A stretch of DNA of 64,000 nucleotides from Pseudomonas yamanorum (GTDB lineage Bacteria; Pseudomonadota; Gammaproteobacteria; Pseudomonadales; Pseudomonadaceae), in contig NZ_LT629793.1 in the NCBI RefSeq assembly GCF_900105735.1, forward strand, positions 5,332,001-5,396,000, given 5' to 3'. A model generated the notes under the pieces. It searched no databases. It was not told the DNA's origin and saw only the letters and a list, made by a program, of their open reading frames with translations. Shown here one piece after another: positions 9,330-17,526 of this stretch. The position numbers and the translations under genes are program-made. Each line of letters opens with the position of its first letter. The first letter of the stretch is position 1.

Positions 9330-10217
9330 GTGAGCCGTCGCCGCCGCGAGCCTGAAGAACACGTCAACCATGAACGCTGGCTGGTGTCCTACGCCGACTT
9401 CATTACGCTGTTGTTCGCGTTTTTTGTGGTGATGTACTCCATTTCCTCAATCAACGAAGGCAAGTACAAAGTCATTTCCCAGGCGCTGATCGGCGTGTTC
9501 AACGACGCTGACCGCGCCCTCAAGCCGATTCCCATCGGCGAAGAACGCCCCAAGACCGTGACCCCGGCCAAGCCGCTGGTCAATGACAGCGATGAAACCG
9601 CCGCCGGCATCGGTGGCACCAGTGACCCGCTGAAAAGCATCGCCGATAACATCAGTGCAGCCTTTGGCGACTTGATCAGCTCCAACCAGATGACCGTGCG
9701 CGGCAATGAGTTGTGGGTGGAAATCGAGCTGAATTCCAGCCTGCTGTTCGCCAGCGCCGATGCGATGCCCAGCGACCAGGCGTTCACCATCATCGACAAG
9801 GTGGCGGCGATCCTGAAGCCGTTTGAGAACCCGGTACACGTTGAAGGGTTTACCGACAACCTGCCGATCAGCACGGCGCAATATCCGACCAACTGGGAGC
9901 TGTCTTCGGCCCGCGCGGCGAGTATTGTGCGGATGCTGGCGATGCAGGGCGTGAACCCCGGGCGCCTGGCGTCGGTGGGGTATGGCGAGTTCCAGCCGGT
10001 GGCCAATAACGCCACGGCGGAAGGCCGCGCGCGCAATCGTCGGGTGGTGTTGGTGGTGTCGCGCAACCTGGATGTGCGCCGCAGCCTGACCGGTACCGGC
10101 ACCGCCAATGCAACACCGGATGCCGCCTTGAAGCGGGCTGGCACACAAACTGCACCAGCGCCCGTAAAGGCGCCGGTTCGCGGGAGTGCCGTCAATTCTC
10201 CGTCACCGGCTCTATAA
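9330..10217 (+). CDS. motD: Flagellar motor stator protein MotD (MotB family)
   Basis: 295 aa, GTG start preceded by GGGAGG. A single N-terminal membrane helix contains the family segment SYADFITLLFAFFVVMYS, with the proton-binding Asp. The OmpA-like peptidoglycan-binding domain spans about 125-245, including VEGFTDNLPI and NWELSSARAASI. A disordered Ala/Pro tail follows. It anchors the MotC stator to the cell wall. Confidence 0.95.
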   Translation: MSRRRREPEEHVNHERWLVSYADFITLLFAFFVVMYSISSINEGKYKVISQALIGVFNDADRALKPIPIGEERPKTVTPAKPLVNDSDETAAGIGGTSDPLKSIADNISAAFGDLISSNQMTVRGNELWVEIELNSSLLFASADAMPSDQAFTIIDKVAAILKPFENPVHVEGFTDNLPISTAQYPTNWELSSARAASIVRMLAMQGVNPGRLASVGYGEFQPVANNATAEGRARNRRVVLVVSRNLDVRRSLTGTGTANATPDAALKRAGTQTAPAPVKAPVRGSAVNSPSPAL

Positions 10218-10268
10218 CCCCATGCAATTTCTCGGTCGAGCCTGTGCCTGCCGGGAGGAACAATCAGA

Positions 10269-11057
10269 ATGAGAGTCTGGGCAGTTGCCAATCAAAAGGG
10301 TGGTGTCGGTAAAACCACCACTTCCATCGCCTTGGCCGGCTTGCTGGCAGAGGCCGGCAAGCGTGTGGTCGTGGTCGACCTGGACCCCCACGGCTCCATG
10401 ACCAGCTATTTCGGCTACGACCCGGATGCCCTGGAGCACAGTTGCTATGACCTGTTCCTGCACAAGGGCAGCGTGCCGACCGATTTGCCGGGCCAACTGT
10501 TGCTGCCTACCAGCAATGAAAAGATCTCGCTGTTGCCGTCCAGTACCGCCCTGGCCACCCTTGAGCGTCAGTCGCCGGGGCAGAGCGGCCTGGGCCTGGT
10601 GATCGCCAAGACCCTGGCGCAGCTGTGGCAGGACTTCGACTACGCGATCATCGACAGCCCGCCGTTGCTCGGCGTGTTGATGGTCAACGCCCTGGCCGCC
10701 AGCCAACAGCTGGTGATCCCGGTGCAGACCGAGCACCTGGCCGTCAAAGGCCTGGAACGCATGGTCAGCACACTGGCAATGATCAACCGCTCGCGCAAAC
10801 AGGCGTTGCCGTTCAGCATCGTGCCGACCCTGTTTGACCGCCGTACCCAGGCCTCCCTCGGCACCCTGCGGGTATTGCGCGACGCTTATCCGGACACCAT
10901 CTGGCAAGGCTACATCCCGGTGGACACGCGCCTGCGGGATGCGAGCCGGGCAGGGCTGACGCCATCGCAGTTCGACGGCAAGAGCCGTGGGGTGCTGGCG
11001 TATCGGGCGTTGCTCAAGCACCTGTTGTCCCAGCAACTTGTGGCGCAGGTGGCGTGA
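10269..11057 (+). CDS. ParA-type ATPase of the chemotaxis cluster (ParC-like)
   Basis: 262 aa. Deviant Walker A KGGVGKTTTS at 10-19; VVDLDPHGSMTSYFGY and IIDSPPLLG are the A' and B motifs. In Vibrio the ParA-like ATPase ParC, encoded at the same place beside a CheW-domain protein (ParP) and cheW, positions polar chemosensory arrays; the gene order here is the same. It starts 51 bp after motD. It is not a chromosome-partitioning ParA, since no parB is nearby. The role is inferred from family and context. Confidence 0.85.
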   Translation: MRVWAVANQKGGVGKTTTSIALAGLLAEAGKRVVVVDLDPHGSMTSYFGYDPDALEHSCYDLFLHKGSVPTDLPGQLLLPTSNEKISLLPSSTALATLERQSPGQSGLGLVIAKTLAQLWQDFDYAIIDSPPLLGVLMVNALAASQQLVIPVQTEHLAVKGLERMVSTLAMINRSRKQALPFSIVPTLFDRRTQASLGTLRVLRDAYPDTIWQGYIPVDTRLRDASRAGLTPSQFDGKSRGVLAYRALLKHLLSQQLVAQVA

Positions 11058-11073
11058 TGATCATAAACAGCCC

Positions 11074-11103
11074 TGTAGGAGCCTGGCTTGCCAGCGATGC
11101 AGA
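11074..11103 (+). repeat. Solitary REP-like half element
   Basis: TGTAGGAGCCTGGCTTGCC resembles one arm of the REPINs found elsewhere in the window, but no inverted partner is present nearby. It lies between the ParC-like gene and the sigma-28 promoter. Confidence 0.5.
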
Positions 11104-11137
11104 CGCCGCGGTTTTTCTGACAAAACCGGCTCTCGAT

Positions 11138-11164
11138 TCAAGTCCGGACACTTACAGGCCGATA
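11138..11164 (+). promoter_or_regulatory. Sigma-28 (FliA) promoter
   Basis: TCAAG at 11138-11142 and GCCGATA at 11158-11164 are separated by exactly 15 nt, matching the Pseudomonas FliA consensus TCAAG-N15-GCCGATA without mismatch. It lies 44 bp before the ParP-like ATG and would drive that gene, cheW and the DUF2802 gene as a late flagellar unit. Confidence 0.8.
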
Positions 11165-11208
11165 ACCTCTGAATACAGGGTTGGTGGGGCTTGCGCGTGG
11201 GCATACAG

Positions 11209-12003
11209 ATGAACCGTCCCGTTGATTTCAAGACCCGGCCGCAGCTGGCGCTGGAGTCCTACCTGGACGCCTTGCTCCAGGACGCGACCGAGGAAATGCC
11301 GGAACCGATTCTGATCCTCGATGAAGTCATCGAGCCAACACCCGCGGCCCTGGACGAGTTTCAACTGGCGGTCCTGGAAGAGCAGGCCCGTGATGCGTTG
11401 GTGGTTCCCTTAGCCGTTCCGGAAACGGTGGCTGTGCCCGAGCCTGTTACGCCTGTGGTGATCGCGCCCGTGGTTGAGGTTCACCTCCCGCCGAGCATCA
11501 CCCCGCCGCCGGTGCAGGGCGATGGTCGCCCGGTGTGGGCCGCAGAACCGTTCGAATGCTTGCTGTTCGACGTCGCCGGGCTGACCCTGGCAGTGCCGCT
11601 GGTGTGCCTGGGGTCGATCTACTCCCTGGAAGGCCAGGAGTTGACGCCGTTGTTTGGCCAGCCGGAATGGTTCCTCGGGATCCTGCCGAGCCAGCAGGGC
11701 AACTTGAAGGTATTGGACACCGCGCGTTGGGTCATGCCCGACCGCTATCGGGATGATTTCCGCCAGGGCCTGCAATACGTTATTTCGGTCCAGGGCTACG
11801 AGTGGGGGCTGGCAGTGCATCAGGTCAGCCGTTCATTGCGCCTGGACCCGAACGAAATCAAATGGCGCAGCCACCGGGGCCAGCGGCCATGGCTGGCGGG
11901 CACCGTGATCGAACACATGTGCGCGTTGCTGGATGTCGCCGAACTGGCGGAGCTGATTGCCAGCGGTGCGGTAAAAGCCATGCCGCTCAACAAACGCACT
12001 TGA
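11209..12003 (+). CDS. CheW-domain protein, ParP-like array-positioning adaptor
   Basis: 264 aa. The first 110 residues are acidic and Pro/Val-rich (VIAPVVEVHLPPSITPPP). A CheW-like domain follows at about 120-250, with FECLLFDVAGLTLAVPLVCLGSI at its start. Position between a ParC-like ATPase and cheW matches ParP of Vibrio, which links ParC to CheA. The ATG at 11209 is chosen because it follows the sigma-28 promoter at a sensible distance; a TTG at 11191 is in frame but has poorly spaced Shine-Dalgarno sequence. A generic CheW paralogue is the alternative. Confidence 0.8.
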   Translation: MNRPVDFKTRPQLALESYLDALLQDATEEMPEPILILDEVIEPTPAALDEFQLAVLEEQARDALVVPLAVPETVAVPEPVTPVVIAPVVEVHLPPSITPPPVQGDGRPVWAAEPFECLLFDVAGLTLAVPLVCLGSIYSLEGQELTPLFGQPEWFLGILPSQQGNLKVLDTARWVMPDRYRDDFRQGLQYVISVQGYEWGLAVHQVSRSLRLDPNEIKWRSHRGQRPWLAGTVIEHMCALLDVAELAELIASGAVKAMPLNKRT

Positions 12004-12076
12004 TAACAAGCAGCAGTGCTACGGCGCTGCCCAAGAACACACACCGTAACCAACGGTATTTGAAGGGGTCTGGAGT

Positions 12077-12562
12077 ATGAACAAGTCAGTGTCCGCACAA
12101 GGTCTGGTGGATGATCCAATCCTGCAATGGGTCACCTTCAAGCTGGACAACGAGTCCTACGGCATCAACGTGATGCGTGTGCAGGAAGTGCTGCGCTACA
12201 CCGAAATCGCTCCGGTGCCGGGTGCCCCAAGCTACGTGCTGGGCATCATCAACCTGCGCGGCAACGTGGTGACCGTGATCGACACTCGCCAGCGTTTTGG
12301 CCTGGTGCCGACCGAAGTCAACGACAACACCCGCATCGTGATCATCGAAGCCGACAAGCAAGTGGTCGGGATTATGGTCGACAGCGTGGCGGAAGTGGTT
12401 TACCTGCGCCAATCTGAAGTCGAGACCGCGCCGAACGTCGGCAACGAAGAATCGGCCAAGTTCATCCAGGGTGTCTGCAACAAGAACGGCGAACTGCTGA
12501 TTCTGGTTGAGCTGGACAAGATGATGAGCGAAGAAGAATGGCAGGATCTGGAGAATATCTGA
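12077..12562 (+). CDS. cheW: Chemotaxis adaptor protein CheW
   Basis: 161 aa, one SH3-like CheW domain (WVTFKLDNESYGINVMRVQEVLRY, then GVIDTR-type and GIMVDSVAEV strands). It couples chemoreceptors to CheA. GGGGTCTGGAG precedes the ATG. It lies 73 bp after the ParP-like gene and abuts the DUF2802 gene, whose TTG start follows the cheW TGA directly. Confidence 0.96.
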   Translation: MNKSVSAQGLVDDPILQWVTFKLDNESYGINVMRVQEVLRYTEIAPVPGAPSYVLGIINLRGNVVTVIDTRQRFGLVPTEVNDNTRIVIIEADKQVVGIMVDSVAEVVYLRQSEVETAPNVGNEESAKFIQGVCNKNGELLILVELDKMMSEEEWQDLENI

Positions 12563-12958
12563 TTGTTCCTTGAGGTAGCGGTGATCGTCCTGGCCATCCT
12601 GTGGGCCGGTACTTTGGGCTTTCTGCTGCGCTACGTGCGCCAGCAACGGGAATTGGCTGCTCGACAGGTCGAGCGCGACGCTGCGCGCGACCGGCGAATC
12701 CTGGAGCTGGCCAAGCGGGTCGACCACTTCCAGCAAAGCGCGGTGCGTGTGGGGGATGAAGTGCACGAACTGCGTGCGGTGCTGGCGCCGTTGCCGGACA
12801 AGCTGTCGGCGCTCGAGCAGCGTGACCCGTCGAGCCTCTCATTCGCCCAGGCGGCGAAGCTGGTGGGCATGGGCGCGACGGTGGATGAGCTGACGCAGTC
12901 CTGCGGGTTGACCCAGGCTGAAGCGCAGTTGATGAGCCGGTTGCACAAGGACAACTGA
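12563..12958 (+). CDS. DUF2802 protein of the chemotaxis operon
   Basis: 131 aa. An N-terminal membrane helix (MFLEVAVIVLAILWAGTLGF) is followed by a basic, coiled-coil-like stretch (about 25-85). The C-terminal helical DUF2802 segment contains SFAQAAKLVGMGATVDELTQ. The function is unknown; the gene is commonly found after cheW in pseudomonads, so a role in chemotaxis or flagellar placement is inferred only from position. TTG at 12563 is used because it preserves the membrane helix; GTG at 12581 would remove its first turn. Confidence 0.8.
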   Translation: MFLEVAVIVLAILWAGTLGFLLRYVRQQRELAARQVERDAARDRRILELAKRVDHFQQSAVRVGDEVHELRAVLAPLPDKLSALEQRDPSSLSFAQAAKLVGMGATVDELTQSCGLTQAEAQLMSRLHKDN

Positions 12959-12966
12959 AGGTTACG

Positions 12967-12992
12967 AGCGGCAAGCAGGTTGGCTTGTCGCT
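12967..12992. terminator. Bidirectional terminator-like hairpin
   Basis: Arms AGCGGCAAGC and GCTTGTCGCT (one G-T pair) around a 6-nt loop lie between the DUF2802 gene and the convergent ATPase gene, touching the latter's stop codon. No T-run on either side, so efficiency is unclear. Confidence 0.5.
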
Positions 12993-14155
12993 TATAGCTG
13001 ATGCCGATTGCTCAGCCATTCGGCCATGGTCGAGTCTTCCAGCGCATATTCACCACGGTTGGCTTTCCAGACCAACTCCTTCTCCCGCAGCACTTCCAGT
13101 GCTTTCTGCACGTTTGGGGTGCTGGCGTTCGGCTCGACCTGGGCCTGCTCCAGTTTGCGGTTCACATCCTGGAAGGTTTTTTCCGCAAAAGGCGAAAACG
13201 CTTGCTTGCCCAGGGTTCGTTCGCCCATCACTTCGAGTACCGCCTGTTGCAGGGGGGAAAGGTCGTTGTAGGCGCTCTCGTAGTCGCTCCAGATTCCGGC
13301 CTGGTGATTCAGTGCTCCCGTCCTCAGCAGCTCGCCAAGATTGCTGGCCTCGCCAAGACCCACGCTCACTTCGGTCAATAGCTTGTTGAGCATTTCCGGG
13401 CGCCGGCCGACGAGCTGGAACGCATAGTCCATATCTTCGAGGTTGAACTGGTTGGTTGCGGCCAGGCGCTGGTTCCACAGGTCCGTCACGAACTCCACAA
13501 AGTCCCGGCTCAGCAGTGGGAACGGCGTGATGTGGGCGCCAAAGAACGGTTGTTTGCTCTTGAGTACCAGGTTGGCCAGTTTGTCCCGGCTGGACCCGGT
13601 GAAGACCAGGCGCAGGCCATCGGTGGTGCTGCTGCCGTTGAGATGATCTCGCGCTGCCTTGAGGGCGAACATTGCGTTCACCCCACCTTCGCTGTTGAGG
13701 GCGTGCTGGGCTTCGTCGACGATCAGCACGATCATTTGCCCCGAGACCTGATGCAGCACGTCCAGGGCGTGGCTGAGCGTGGTGCCGGCGGGCAGTTGAG
13801 GCTTGGTGAAATCCCAGCTCAAGGTGCGCAGCAGGCTGATCTTTTCGATACCGGCTTTCTTGGCCGCCTTGCTCACCGCGCTTTCGAACTCGCCCAGGGC
13901 TTTGCCGATGGCGCCGGAGATCAGCTCGGCGGGGTCGATTTCGCGGTTCATCCAGAGGTCCACGTAAACCGGCAGCCAGCCTCGGGCCTTGCATTCGGGG
14001 ATGAGGTCGTTGCGCAGGAAAGTACTTTTGCCCGTGCGACGGGGTGCCGCGAGGAACATGCCGGAGCTGTAATCGGCAAATGACTCGCCCGCCAAATCAC
14101 GGGCGAGCGCTTCGGCGAGTAGCTTTCGACTGAGGATTGGGCGGGTGGGGCTCAT
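12992..14155 (-). CDS. Orphan AAA-type ATPase with C-terminal winged-helix-like region
   Basis: 387 aa, not assigned to a named family. The P-loop APRRTGKST is at 37-45, Walker B MIVLIVDEAQ at 141-150 (D147, E148) and a sensor-like FTGSSR at 185-190. The C-terminal part (about 298-385, LSPLQQAVLEVM to EYALEDSTMAEWL) looks like a winged helix. No membrane segments. This is the layout of ORC/STAND-like ATPases seen in orphan regulators and in some defence proteins, but no effector gene is adjacent. AGGA precedes the ATG, and the 83-bp upstream gap is AT-rich, so it probably has its own promoter. Function unknown. Confidence 0.75.
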   Translation of the reverse strand: MSPTRPILSRKLLAEALARDLAGESFADYSSGMFLAAPRRTGKSTFLRNDLIPECKARGWLPVYVDLWMNREIDPAELISGAIGKALGEFESAVSKAAKKAGIEKISLLRTLSWDFTKPQLPAGTTLSHALDVLHQVSGQMIVLIVDEAQHALNSEGGVNAMFALKAARDHLNGSSTTDGLRLVFTGSSRDKLANLVLKSKQPFFGAHITPFPLLSRDFVEFVTDLWNQRLAATNQFNLEDMDYAFQLVGRRPEMLNKLLTEVSVGLGEASNLGELLRTGALNHQAGIWSDYESAYNDLSPLQQAVLEVMGERTLGKQAFSPFAEKTFQDVNRKLEQAQVEPNASTPNVQKALEVLREKELVWKANRGEYALEDSTMAEWLSNRHQL

Positions 14156-14238
14156 GGGTTTTATCCTGAACTATCGAGTTCGAGATAATCTATACCTTGA
14201 AAGATATAATTGCTATACATCAGCGGCTGCGGCTTCCG

Positions 14239-14619
14239 CTAGAGCGTGTTGTTTCTCTTCGGGCACGGATAGCGCTCGGTAATTGCGCCCCTCACCAGCC
14301 GGGTCGTGCCAGTTCGCTCTGCCGCAGGGTATTTCTTGCTGTGCTCCAGAACCATCTCTACCAAATGCCCTGGCTCCAGGTTTTCCGGCTGGCAAAGGCG
14401 GCGGTTTCTGCGGGTGAATTCGTCTTTGTATTCCAGCGTCCTCAGCACGCCCGTGGTGATGCCGAGGCAATAGGCGGCCTGGTAGGACGGTGGTGCATCC
14501 GGCGATTGCTTCCTGGCTTCGCGACAGGCCGTGAGGTAGTCATGGGCCTCGTTGCTGGCCGTTGCCGTCAGGGAAAACACACAAAGACTCAGTGCTGTCA
14601 GGATTGAAGTCCGTTTCAA
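14239..14619 (-). CDS. Rap1a/Tai-like immunity protein, exported
   Basis: 126 aa with a signal peptide (MKRTSILTALSLCVFSLTATA). The mature part has the AAYCLGITTGVL segment, a conserved Cys (LCQPENL) and the terminal RLVRGAITERYPCP, which together resemble Rap1a/Tai periplasmic immunity proteins protecting against type VI amidase effectors. No effector or T6SS gene lies nearby, so it would be an orphan immunity gene, or a relative with another role. Same strand as the ATPase downstream (83-bp gap). Family assignment is from memory of motifs only. Confidence 0.65.
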   Translation of the reverse strand: MKRTSILTALSLCVFSLTATASNEAHDYLTACREARKQSPDAPPSYQAAYCLGITTGVLRTLEYKDEFTRRNRRLCQPENLEPGHLVEMVLEHSKKYPAAERTGTTRLVRGAITERYPCPKRNNTL

Positions 14620-14693
14620 CTGCCGCGCTCCGGGATTAGGGGGTCGCGACAGATTAATCCGCCGTTGTTACGGCTTAATGTGAGCCAATCAAG

Positions 14694-14782
14694 TGTGGGA
14701 GCGGGCTTGCTCGCGAAAGCGCTGGATCAGTCTCAGATGTATTGACTGATACGCTGCATTCGCGAGCAAGCCCGCTCCCACA
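14694..14782. repeat. REPIN, GCGGGC type, GGGAG ends outermost
   Basis: TGTGGGAGCGGGCTTGCTCG and its inverted copy bracket a roughly 40-bp variable centre. It lies between the immunity gene and the export-switch gene. Confidence 0.9.
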
Positions 14783-15112
14783 TTAATAATCGTCGCCTCT
14801 TTCCGTCACATCCCGCTCCACCGGCCCCGCGTCCGGGTCATATCCCACCGGGAACTTGCCCTTCAGCGTCCAGGCGAACGCGATGATCTCGGCGACGGTG
14901 CGGTACAGCTCTTCCGGGATACTGTCCCCCAACTCCATGCGCGCCAGTAATTTGACCAGCTCGGCATTTTCGTAGATCGGGACTTCGTTTTCCCGGGCCA
15001 GCTTGAGGATGGCTTCGGCCAGGGCGTCGTCGCCCTTGGCCGTCAGGGTCGGTGCTTGTTGCCCGTCGTATTTGAGAGCAATGGCCTGGCGGGGCGGGTT
15101 GGGATTTTTCAT
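14783..15112 (-). CDS. FlhB C-terminal-like export switch protein (EscU/YscU/HrcU family)
   Basis: 109 aa. It matches the cytoplasmic C-terminal domain of FlhB from just after the autocleavage site: QAIALKYDGQQAPTLTAKG, then ENEVPIYENAELVKLLARM and IPEELYRTVAEIIAFAW. The NPTH cleavage motif and all membrane helices are absent. Its ATG overlaps the fliK stop (ATGA at 15109-15112), so the two are translated together. Such FlhB-like proteins occur beside fliK in many proteobacteria and may help in hook-length substrate switching; this is inference. Confidence 0.85.
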   Translation of the reverse strand: MKNPNPPRQAIALKYDGQQAPTLTAKGDDALAEAILKLARENEVPIYENAELVKLLARMELGDSIPEELYRTVAEIIAFAWTLKGKFPVGYDPDAGPVERDVTERGDDY

Positions 15113-16692
15113 GCGGTTTCATCCACCCAGCGTTGTTCCAGTCCGGTCTTCGGGCCACGCGGCGGGGTGCCGAGGTGGCAGTCCAGGTCGCCGACGTTGA
15201 GTCCCGACGACACCAGACGCTCGCGCAGGCTGCTCAGGTGGCTTTCGATCAGGCTGGCGGTGAACGGACGGGTCGCCCACAGCTGGCTCGACAGTTTGCC
15301 CTGGCTCAGTTGCGCCTGGACCTGCAACGGGCCCAGGGGCTCCATGTCGAGGGCCATTTCCACGCGCCAGAGCATTTGCTTGGGGTCCTTGCTGTCCTTG
15401 CGTTCCGGCTGATCTTTGTCGGGTGCGGGCTGTTCGCGCTGGAACTTGACCTGCAACGGCACGATGTCCTGCAAGGTACGCATCGGGATTTCCAACTGCC
15501 AAGTGGTCAAGAGCTTGCCATCGGCGGTGGTGCCGGTTTGTTCCAGGCTCGACAGCTGATGGCTTTGCAGCCGGGAAATGGCGCCGGCGGCCAGGCGCAG
15601 CAGGTTTTCCAGATCGCTCTCACCTTCCAGGCGTTGCATCAGCCGATCCGGCAGCGGAAAGCCTGCGGGCGCTTGGCGGGCGCCGACCTGGCCGAGGGTG
15701 CCCAACGGGCTGCGCACGAAGCTGGGCAGCAGTTGCGCCAGGGTGTTGGACGCCAGGATCGCATTGAGATTGGTGTTGGCGGGCAGGGCCGGCAGCAGGT
15801 CGGCGACGAAGCGCAGCAGGGCGCCCTTCATGTCCAGCGGCGGTATCTGCGGGTTTTGCCCGGCGAGCAGCTTGGCTTCCAGGAATGTGCCGCTGTTCTG
15901 GATCAGTTGCGCCAGTACCTTCGGATTACTGGCCTGGGCCAGGTCGGGCAGGCTCGCCAGCAATCGCTCGGCGGCGGCACGCAAATCGACCGAGGTGCTG
16001 TCGCTGCTGGTCGCCGGCAGGCTTTGCAGCGCGGTGAACACCACGTCCAGCGAGCCCTGGCGGCTTTGTTGGGTGGAGAGTTGCTGGGCCACGGCCAGTT
16101 GGTCCTGGCGCCCGCTCAGGGGCACAAAGCTCAAGGTCTGGGCGCTTTGCACCACGGCGCTGAGCAAGCTGCCGATGCGCAGCGGCTGCGGGCTTTCGAC
16201 GGTCAGGGTCGCGCCGCTGAGGACGTTATTGAGCACCGACACCAGCGAGCGATACACCACCGGCTGGTTGGCACCCTGTGGCAGCGCCTGGGTGGTCAGC
16301 ACCTTGCCTTGCAGCAGGGTGCCCACCGGCAGTTGGGTGGTGTCGATGCGAGTCAGCGCAGCCACGCTGGAACTCAACGCCTGCTGAAGGCTGATGGATA
16401 AATTGCCCGAAGGGGTCTGGCTGACTTCCACCTGGGCGCCCAGCGGCAGCGGCTGGCTGCTGCTGGCCTGCACCAGGGTTTGCCGACCGCCTTCCAGGGT
16501 CAGCTTGAGCAGCAACTGAAACGCATCGCCGCCTTGTTTCAGTGCCAGCACCTCGGCATTCACGGTTTTTCCGGGGTCAATCAGGCCGGTCTGCGGCTCC
16601 AGCAGTTTCAGCAGCTCACCCGTCGCGGGCGCGGGCGCAGGCCCGGCCGGCAGCGTCGGGGGAAGCGTGGGAAGATTGATCTCACCGGTCAT
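15109..16692 (-). CDS. fliK: Flagellar hook-length control protein FliK
   Basis: 527 aa. A long low-complexity, Gln/Ser/Leu-rich N-terminal and middle region acts as the secreted ruler. The C-terminal substrate-switching domain (about 390-500) contains MLWRVEMALDMEPLGPLQVQ and LWATRPFTASLIESHLSSLR. It measures the hook and tells FlhB to change export specificity. It shares an operon with the FlhB-like gene downstream and is divergent from ccmA across a 198-bp gap. Confidence 0.85.
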   Translation of the reverse strand: MTGEINLPTLPPTLPAGPAPAPATGELLKLLEPQTGLIDPGKTVNAEVLALKQGGDAFQLLLKLTLEGGRQTLVQASSSQPLPLGAQVEVSQTPSGNLSISLQQALSSSVAALTRIDTTQLPVGTLLQGKVLTTQALPQGANQPVVYRSLVSVLNNVLSGATLTVESPQPLRIGSLLSAVVQSAQTLSFVPLSGRQDQLAVAQQLSTQQSRQGSLDVVFTALQSLPATSSDSTSVDLRAAAERLLASLPDLAQASNPKVLAQLIQNSGTFLEAKLLAGQNPQIPPLDMKGALLRFVADLLPALPANTNLNAILASNTLAQLLPSFVRSPLGTLGQVGARQAPAGFPLPDRLMQRLEGESDLENLLRLAAGAISRLQSHQLSSLEQTGTTADGKLLTTWQLEIPMRTLQDIVPLQVKFQREQPAPDKDQPERKDSKDPKQMLWRVEMALDMEPLGPLQVQAQLSQGKLSSQLWATRPFTASLIESHLSSLRERLVSSGLNVGDLDCHLGTPPRGPKTGLEQRWVDETA

Positions 16693-16744
16693 CGTGCGCG
16701 CCGTCTCAAGGGAAATTGCCCTCTTTAGAGTAGGGCATCACATG

Positions 16745-16750
16745 TATAAT
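16745..16750 (+). promoter_or_regulatory. Probable -10 box for ccmA
   Basis: A perfect TATAAT lies 140 bp before the ccmA start; the -35 region is weak (TTTAGA at 16724-16729, 15-bp spacing). A start a few bases downstream gives a leader of about 130 nt containing the stem-loop listed next. Confidence 0.5.
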
Positions 16751-16765
16751 GCCGCCCGTCTTCAA

Positions 16766-16807
16766 AGAGAGCGTTAAAAACAACACAACTGATTGATCCA
16801 GCTCTCT
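16766..16807 (+). promoter_or_regulatory. Leader stem-loop upstream of ccmA
   Basis: AGAGAGC (16766-16772) and GCTCTCT (16801-16807) pair around an A-rich loop that holds AAAAACAACA, which fits the AANAANAA pattern bound by Hfq/Crc in pseudomonads. Regulatory use is a guess. Confidence 0.35.
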
Positions 16808-16890
16808 AAAAACGGTCGCCAAAGCAGTTAATGTGCATCTCTTTAACGGCCGTTCCACCGCCGACTTGAACCGTAAAGGCCCGCGATCTC

Positions 16891-17526
16891 TTGACCAGCC
16901 CTCTTCTAGAAGCCGTAGCGCTCGCCTGTGAACGTGACCTGCGGATGCTGTTCGAACACCTCGAACTGCGTCTGGCGGGCGGCGACATGGTGCAGGTCAG
17001 CGGCCCCAACGGCAGCGGCAAGACCAGCCTGTTGCGCCTGTTGGCCGGCCTGATGCAGCCGACGGCGGGGGAAGTGCGGCTCAACGGCAAACCGTTGCAC
17101 GAGCAACGCACCGAGCTGGCGCGCAACCTGATCTGGATCGGCCACGCCGCCGGGATCAAGGATGTGCTCACCGCCGAAGAAAACCTCAGTTGGCTCAGCG
17201 CCCTGCATCATCCCGCAAGCCGCGAGGCGATCTGGCAGGCCCTCGCTGTCGTTGGCCTGAAGGGTTTCGAAGACGTTCCCTGCCACACCCTGTCCGCCGG
17301 CCAGCAGCGCCGCGTGGCCCTGGCCCGTTTGTATCTGGACGGCCCGCCGCTATGGATTCTCGACGAACCCTTCACCGCCCTCGACAAACAAGGCGTCGCC
17401 CAGTTGGAAGAACACCTTGCCGCGCACTGCGAGCAGGGCGGCATGGTGGTCCTGACCACTCACCACACCTTGACGCGCATGCCTGCCGGTTACCGCGACC
17501 TCGACCTGGGCCGGTGGTCGGTATGA
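16891..17526 (+). CDS. ccmA: Heme exporter ATPase CcmA
   Basis: 211 aa ABC ATPase, TTG start ([16 protein letters not shown]). Walker [10 protein letters not shown] at about 39-47, signature LSAGQQRRV, Walker B LWILDEPF. With CcmB it powers release of holo-CcmE in system I cytochrome c maturation, at the inner face of the cytoplasmic membrane. Its stop overlaps the ccmB start (ATGA at 17523-17526). First gene of the ccm operon. Confidence 0.96.
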   Translation: MTSPLLEAVALACERDLRMLFEHLELRLAGGDMVQVSGPNGSGKTSLLRLLAGLMQPTAGEVRLNGKPLHEQRTELARNLIWIGHAAGIKDVLTAEENLSWLSALHHPASREAIWQALAVVGLKGFEDVPCHTLSAGQQRRVALARLYLDGPPLWILDEPFTALDKQGVAQLEEHLAAHCEQGGMVVLTTHHTLTRMPAGYRDLDLGRWSV

